A DNA stretch of 64,000 nucleotides from Pseudomonas marginalis (lineage in GTDB: Bacteria; Pseudomonadota; Gammaproteobacteria; Pseudomonadales; Pseudomonadaceae): positions 62,001 through 126,000 of the forward strand of contig NZ_LKEG01000044.1 of NCBI RefSeq assembly GCF_001645105.1. Direction: 5' to 3'. The notes beneath the pieces are model-generated. The model worked only from the letters and a program-made list of their open reading frames with translations. It did not search any database and had not been told where the DNA came from. Below, one piece after another: positions 61,267 through 64,000 of the stretch; within the stretch, counting starts at the first letter, position 1; each line of letters begins with the position of its first letter. The position numbers and the translations under genes are program-made.

Positions 61267-62244
61267 TTATTCGCCCCAGACGTCCTTGAGCACGTTGACC
61301 CAGTTCTCGCCCATGATCTTGCGCACCACGCGCTCAGGATGGCCGCGCTTGAGCAGAGTCTCGGTGAGGTTGGGGAACTCGCCCACGGTGCGGATGCCCA
61401 GCGGGTTGATGATCTTGCCGAAGCTGGTCAGGCGGCGTGCGTAGCCCTTGTCATGGGTCAGCATTTCGAAGAAATCCTGGCCATGGCCCTGGGTGAAGTC
61501 GGTGCCGATGCCGATCGCGTCTTCACCGACGATGTTCATGGTGTATTCGATGGCTTCGGCGTAGTCGTCGATGGTCGAATCGATGCCCTTGGCCAGGAAC
61601 GGCGCGAACATGGTCACGCCGACAAAGCCGCCGTGGTCAGCGATGAACTTCAGCTCTTCATCGGATTTATTGCGCGGGTGCTCTTTGAGCCCGGACGGCA
61701 GGCAGTGCGAATAGCACACCGGTTTCTTCGATTCGAGGATGACTTCTTCGGACGTTTTGGAGCCCACATGGGACAGGTCGCACATGATGCCGACGCGGTT
61801 CATCTCGCCGACCACCTCACGGCCAAAGCCCGACAGGCCGCCATCACGCTCGTAGCAACCGGTGCCGACCAGGTTCTGGGTGTTGTAGCACATCTGCACC
61901 ACACCGACGCCGAGCTGCTTGAAGATCTCGACGTAGCCGAGCTGGTCTTCGAAGGCATGGGCGTTCTGGAAGCCGAAGATGATGCCGGTCTTGCCCTGTT
62001 CCTTGGCTTTGCGGATGTCCGCGGTGGTTTTCACCGGGATCACCAAGTCACTGTTCTCACGGATCAGGGTCTGGCTGGCCACGATATTGTTGATAGTGGC
62101 CTGGAACCCTTCCCACACCGACACCGTGCAGTTGGCAGCCGTGAGGCCACCTTTGCGCATGTCTTCGAACAGGTCGCGGTTCCACTTGGCAATAATCAGC
62201 CCGTCGATAACGATGCTGTCGGCGTGCAATTCGGCTGGGCTCAT
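61267..62244 (-). CDS. Membrane-dipeptidase-family protein lacking several canonical metal ligands
   Basis: The 325-residue protein has the renal dipeptidase (M19) fold and is the first gene of the dgc operon (PA5396 in PAO1). Retained sites: DLSHVGSKTSEEV (His), VCYSHCLPSGL (His), HPRNKSDEE (Arg) and IGIGTDFTQGHGQ (Asp). Changed sites: the first motif, normally DGHND, reads IDGLIIAKW (His and Asp lost) and the bridging Glu, normally in IEGGHALED, reads FQNAHAFED. A two-zinc dipeptidase activity is therefore doubtful. The start 62244 (MSPAELHAD) has GGGGA six bases upstream. Confidence 0.88.
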   Translation of the reverse strand: MSPAELHADSIVIDGLIIAKWNRDLFEDMRKGGLTAANCTVSVWEGFQATINNIVASQTLIRENSDLVIPVKTTADIRKAKEQGKTGIIFGFQNAHAFEDQLGYVEIFKQLGVGVVQMCYNTQNLVGTGCYERDGGLSGFGREVVGEMNRVGIMCDLSHVGSKTSEEVILESKKPVCYSHCLPSGLKEHPRNKSDEELKFIADHGGFVGVTMFAPFLAKGIDSTIDDYAEAIEYTMNIVGEDAIGIGTDFTQGHGQDFFEMLTHDKGYARRLTSFGKIINPLGIRTVGEFPNLTETLLKRGHPERVVRKIMGENWVNVLKDVWGE

Positions 62245-62463
62245 CAGGCGTCCCCTTATTGGCGATTCATGCGCCGAATCGTCTGCCGGCGCTTTGGGGC
62301 CAGCATATGCCCAGGGGCCGACGGAGCCGGGTGCAAAAACGACAGGGGAATTGCCGAAAGCGTCAATCCACGACAAAGGCTGTTAAGAGAGGTCTGACTG
62401 GCGACTGTTCTTTGTCTTACGCTTGAGCCAGAATTCCCGCATCACCTGATATGAGACGGCGCA

Positions 62464-62865
62464 ATGAAATCGATTTTCCTGGCTTTGGCACTCATCGCAA
62501 CCGGCGTTCACGCGGCCGAAGACACCGATAGCACGCCGTGCGACGGCATCGAAAACGACAAGCAAACCCTGGAATGCGCCTCTTACAACAAAACCACCGC
62601 TGAGCAACTGCTCAAGGATAACTATCAGGGCCTGCTGGAACGCATGGGTTCGACCTATGGCAGCGACAAGACCAAACTGGCCGACATTACCGCTCGTCTG
62701 AAGGATGCGCAGCAGAAGTGGGAGAAATTGCGCGATGCCGATTGCGCCGTGGATACGTTCCCGGCCGTGAACGGCACCAAGGCCTATGCGATTGCGCAGA
62801 ATGATTGTTTGGCGCGGATGAGTGATGAGCGGTCGGAGTTTTTGGAGTCGATCGGGCAGGAGTGA
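62464..62865 (+). CDS. LprI-like exported protein (DUF1311)
   Basis: The 134-residue product has a signal peptide (about 1-18, ending VHAA) and the LprI/DUF1311 pattern: four cysteines at about 26, 39, 98 and 119 in TPCDGIEND, LECASYN, DADCAVDTF and QNDCLARM, with an intervening helix ITARLKDAQQKWEKLRDADC-like block. Family members are periplasmic or lipoprotein lysozyme inhibitors in some species. It is divergent from the dipeptidase-like gene and converges on the hipA-like gene with a three-base gap. Confidence 0.82.
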   Translation: MKSIFLALALIATGVHAAEDTDSTPCDGIENDKQTLECASYNKTTAEQLLKDNYQGLLERMGSTYGSDKTKLADITARLKDAQQKWEKLRDADCAVDTFPAVNGTKAYAIAQNDCLARMSDERSEFLESIGQE

Positions 62866-62868
62866 CGG

Positions 62869-64000
62869 CTAGAAGGCTTTCCATATTGAGTTGAAGGCCA
62901 TTTGCAGATGATCACGCTGAGTGTTGTCGATATGGAGGTCCGCGCAATGCTGGCTCCACTTCGACAAGGCCTCCATGGTCTGCTCGATGTAAAGCTCGGG
63001 TTCGAGAAAGCTGAAGGGTTCACAGACCTTCCTGATTGCCTGGCGTGATGGCTGGCCCGTACCTGCAAAGGCACAGGTATGCTCATTCCCGCGACCGCTG
63101 GTATTGGCAAACGTCAGGTCATAGGCTGGCGCCATCTGCCAGCCAACCGAGGAGCCGAAGAACGAGAAGTTTTTTGCGTGATCGTCGCGATTGTGAGCCA
63201 ACGCATTGAAGACCATCAGCCGAGCCATTTTCTGCACATCACCGGCGTTTTGGGTGATGGCGAAGGTCAGGCGCAACAGGTCGCCGTAGTCAAGGCTGGG
63301 CATGCGGAAATCGGCATACAGGATCGCCGCGCAGGTCAGCATATGGCGCTTGATGTGACCGGTTCGGTCAAAGCGTCGAGTGTTGAAAAAACGCTCTAGT
63401 CCGGTATCCGTCTGTACCTCGAGCAGGCTTGAATCCGAGACTTCGACCCCCGCGTTACGAGCGATCTCGGCGTAGGCTTGTTCGATAGCGCCACTGTCGC
63501 GATGCTCGTCCTGACTGCGGAATTTGATCAACCAGTGCTCATAGCCTTCAGGCATCTCACCAAATGAAGAAATGGCCTGCTGCTTGTCGGTCGAGAGCCC
63601 AATGACTGCCTTTGGCCGCGCACCACCGGGAGAGCCTCCCGCCAGGCGCAATGACTCGATCACCTCGTGCGTTTCGCCAGACAATACGTTTTGCGAAGCT
63701 TGGTAAAGGGACGCCAGATCCAGCTCGCCTTGCTCTGAATCTTTCTCTAGCATCGGCCTGTACTCAAGCGCCCCCATGCCCCGATTGCCCATATAGGCCA
63801 GCCGGTCCAATGGGCGTATCGCACGCCGTTCAATTCCCAATTTCATGCGAAAGAAACGGTCCATCAGCAACAGCCCCCAGCCATCGGGCAACGAATCGCT
63901 GAACGCCCCTGGCAGGCCACCGAAAAGTAACTCGTCAGCTGCCAACTGAGGTGTGGAAGAAAAGTCCATGTACAACGGCGCCAGGTTGAAGCCGTTCGCC
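62869..64000 (-). CDS. HipA-family kinase (type II toxin-antitoxin), N-terminus beyond the window
   Basis: The frame is open to the right edge: before the MYMDFSS methionine it continues upstream as ANGFNLAPLY, which is a normal internal HipA sequence, so the gene begins outside the window. Visible motifs: GALEYRP (N-terminal subdomain), SPGGARPKAVIG (phosphate loop, residues counted from the visible part about 120-131), HWLIKF, the catalytic HNRDDHAKNFSFF and the metal-site MAPAYDLTFA. HipA kinases phosphorylate aminoacyl-tRNA synthetases and cause persistence; the partner antitoxin HipB would be expected just beyond the window edge. At least 377 residues are present. Confidence 0.87.
   Translation of the reverse strand, partial: ANGFNLAPLYMDFSSTPQLAADELLFGGLPGAFSDSLPDGWGLLLMDRFFRMKLGIERRAIRPLDRLAYMGNRGMGALEYRPMLEKDSEQGELDLASLYQASQNVLSGETHEVIESLRLAGGSPGGARPKAVIGLSTDKQQAISSFGEMPEGYEHWLIKFRSQDEHRDSGAIEQAYAEIARNAGVEVSDSSLLEVQTDTGLERFFNTRRFDRTGHIKRHMLTCAAILYADFRMPSLDYGDLLRLTFAITQNAGDVQKMARLMVFNALAHNRDDHAKNFSFFGSSVGWQMAPAYDLTFANTSGRGNEHTCAFAGTGQPSRQAIRKVCEPFSFLEPELYIEQTMEALSKWSQHCADLHIDNTQRDHLQMAFNSIWKAF

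Overview
The window is bacterial chromosome, about 60% G+C, from a fluorescent Pseudomonas (P. fluorescens group). The evidence is the gene order, which from memory parallels two P. aeruginosa PAO1 neighbourhoods (about PA0460-PA0506 and PA5396-PA5421), together with a dense set of P. fluorescens-type REP/REPIN palindromes (GTGGGAGGGGGCTTGCCCCC and relatives). No rRNA, tRNA, CRISPR array, transposase or prophage gene was recognised.

Left part (1-17.6 kb): a membrane protein fragment runs off the left edge, followed by an acyl-CoA dehydrogenase and a small rod-like protein. The biotin operon bioB-F-H-C-D runs leftward. It is divergent from comF and shares with it a candidate BirA operator that covers the bioB -35 box. 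Then come a ModE-type regulator, a Tat-exported PhoX phosphatase, the SrkA kinase, the RarD transporter, GcvR, malate synthase G (glcB, with an inverted repeat upstream) and a stand-alone receiver protein.

Middle (17.7-39.4 kb): a cNMP/CBS/nucleotidyltransferase protein is translationally coupled to a DnaQ-like exonuclease. A FecI/FecR/receptor cell-surface signalling unit resembling fiuIRA (ferrichrome type) follows, with a PepSY membrane protein and a tiny membrane protein behind it. Next is a self-contained cluster: an ornithine cyclodeaminase-family enzyme, a polar amino-acid ABC importer and a YheO/DauR-like regulator. Then come a GST-like protein, the cre unit (RimB-like protease domain, CreB, CreC, CreD), a YihG acyltransferase, a DUF2780 protein, an RskA-like protein without its sigma-binding domain, and two related secreted proteins.

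Right part (39.4-62.3 kb): this is a nearly complete glycine betaine demethylation route. GbcA/GbcB oxidise glycine betaine to dimethylglycine. DgcA/DgcB with a dedicated EtfA/EtfB pair take dimethylglycine to sarcosine. SoxBDAG take sarcosine to glycine, and GlyA, PurU and FdhA handle glycine/serine and the released one-carbon units. The dgc operon also carries a DUF5943 protein and a dipeptidase-like protein lacking canonical metal ligands. Between gbcA and etfB lies a 0.9 kb gene-free stretch with four regularly spaced perfect DnaA boxes in imperfect repeats, which is the least explained structure in the window. The right edge has an LprI-like secreted protein and a HipA-family kinase cut by the window end.
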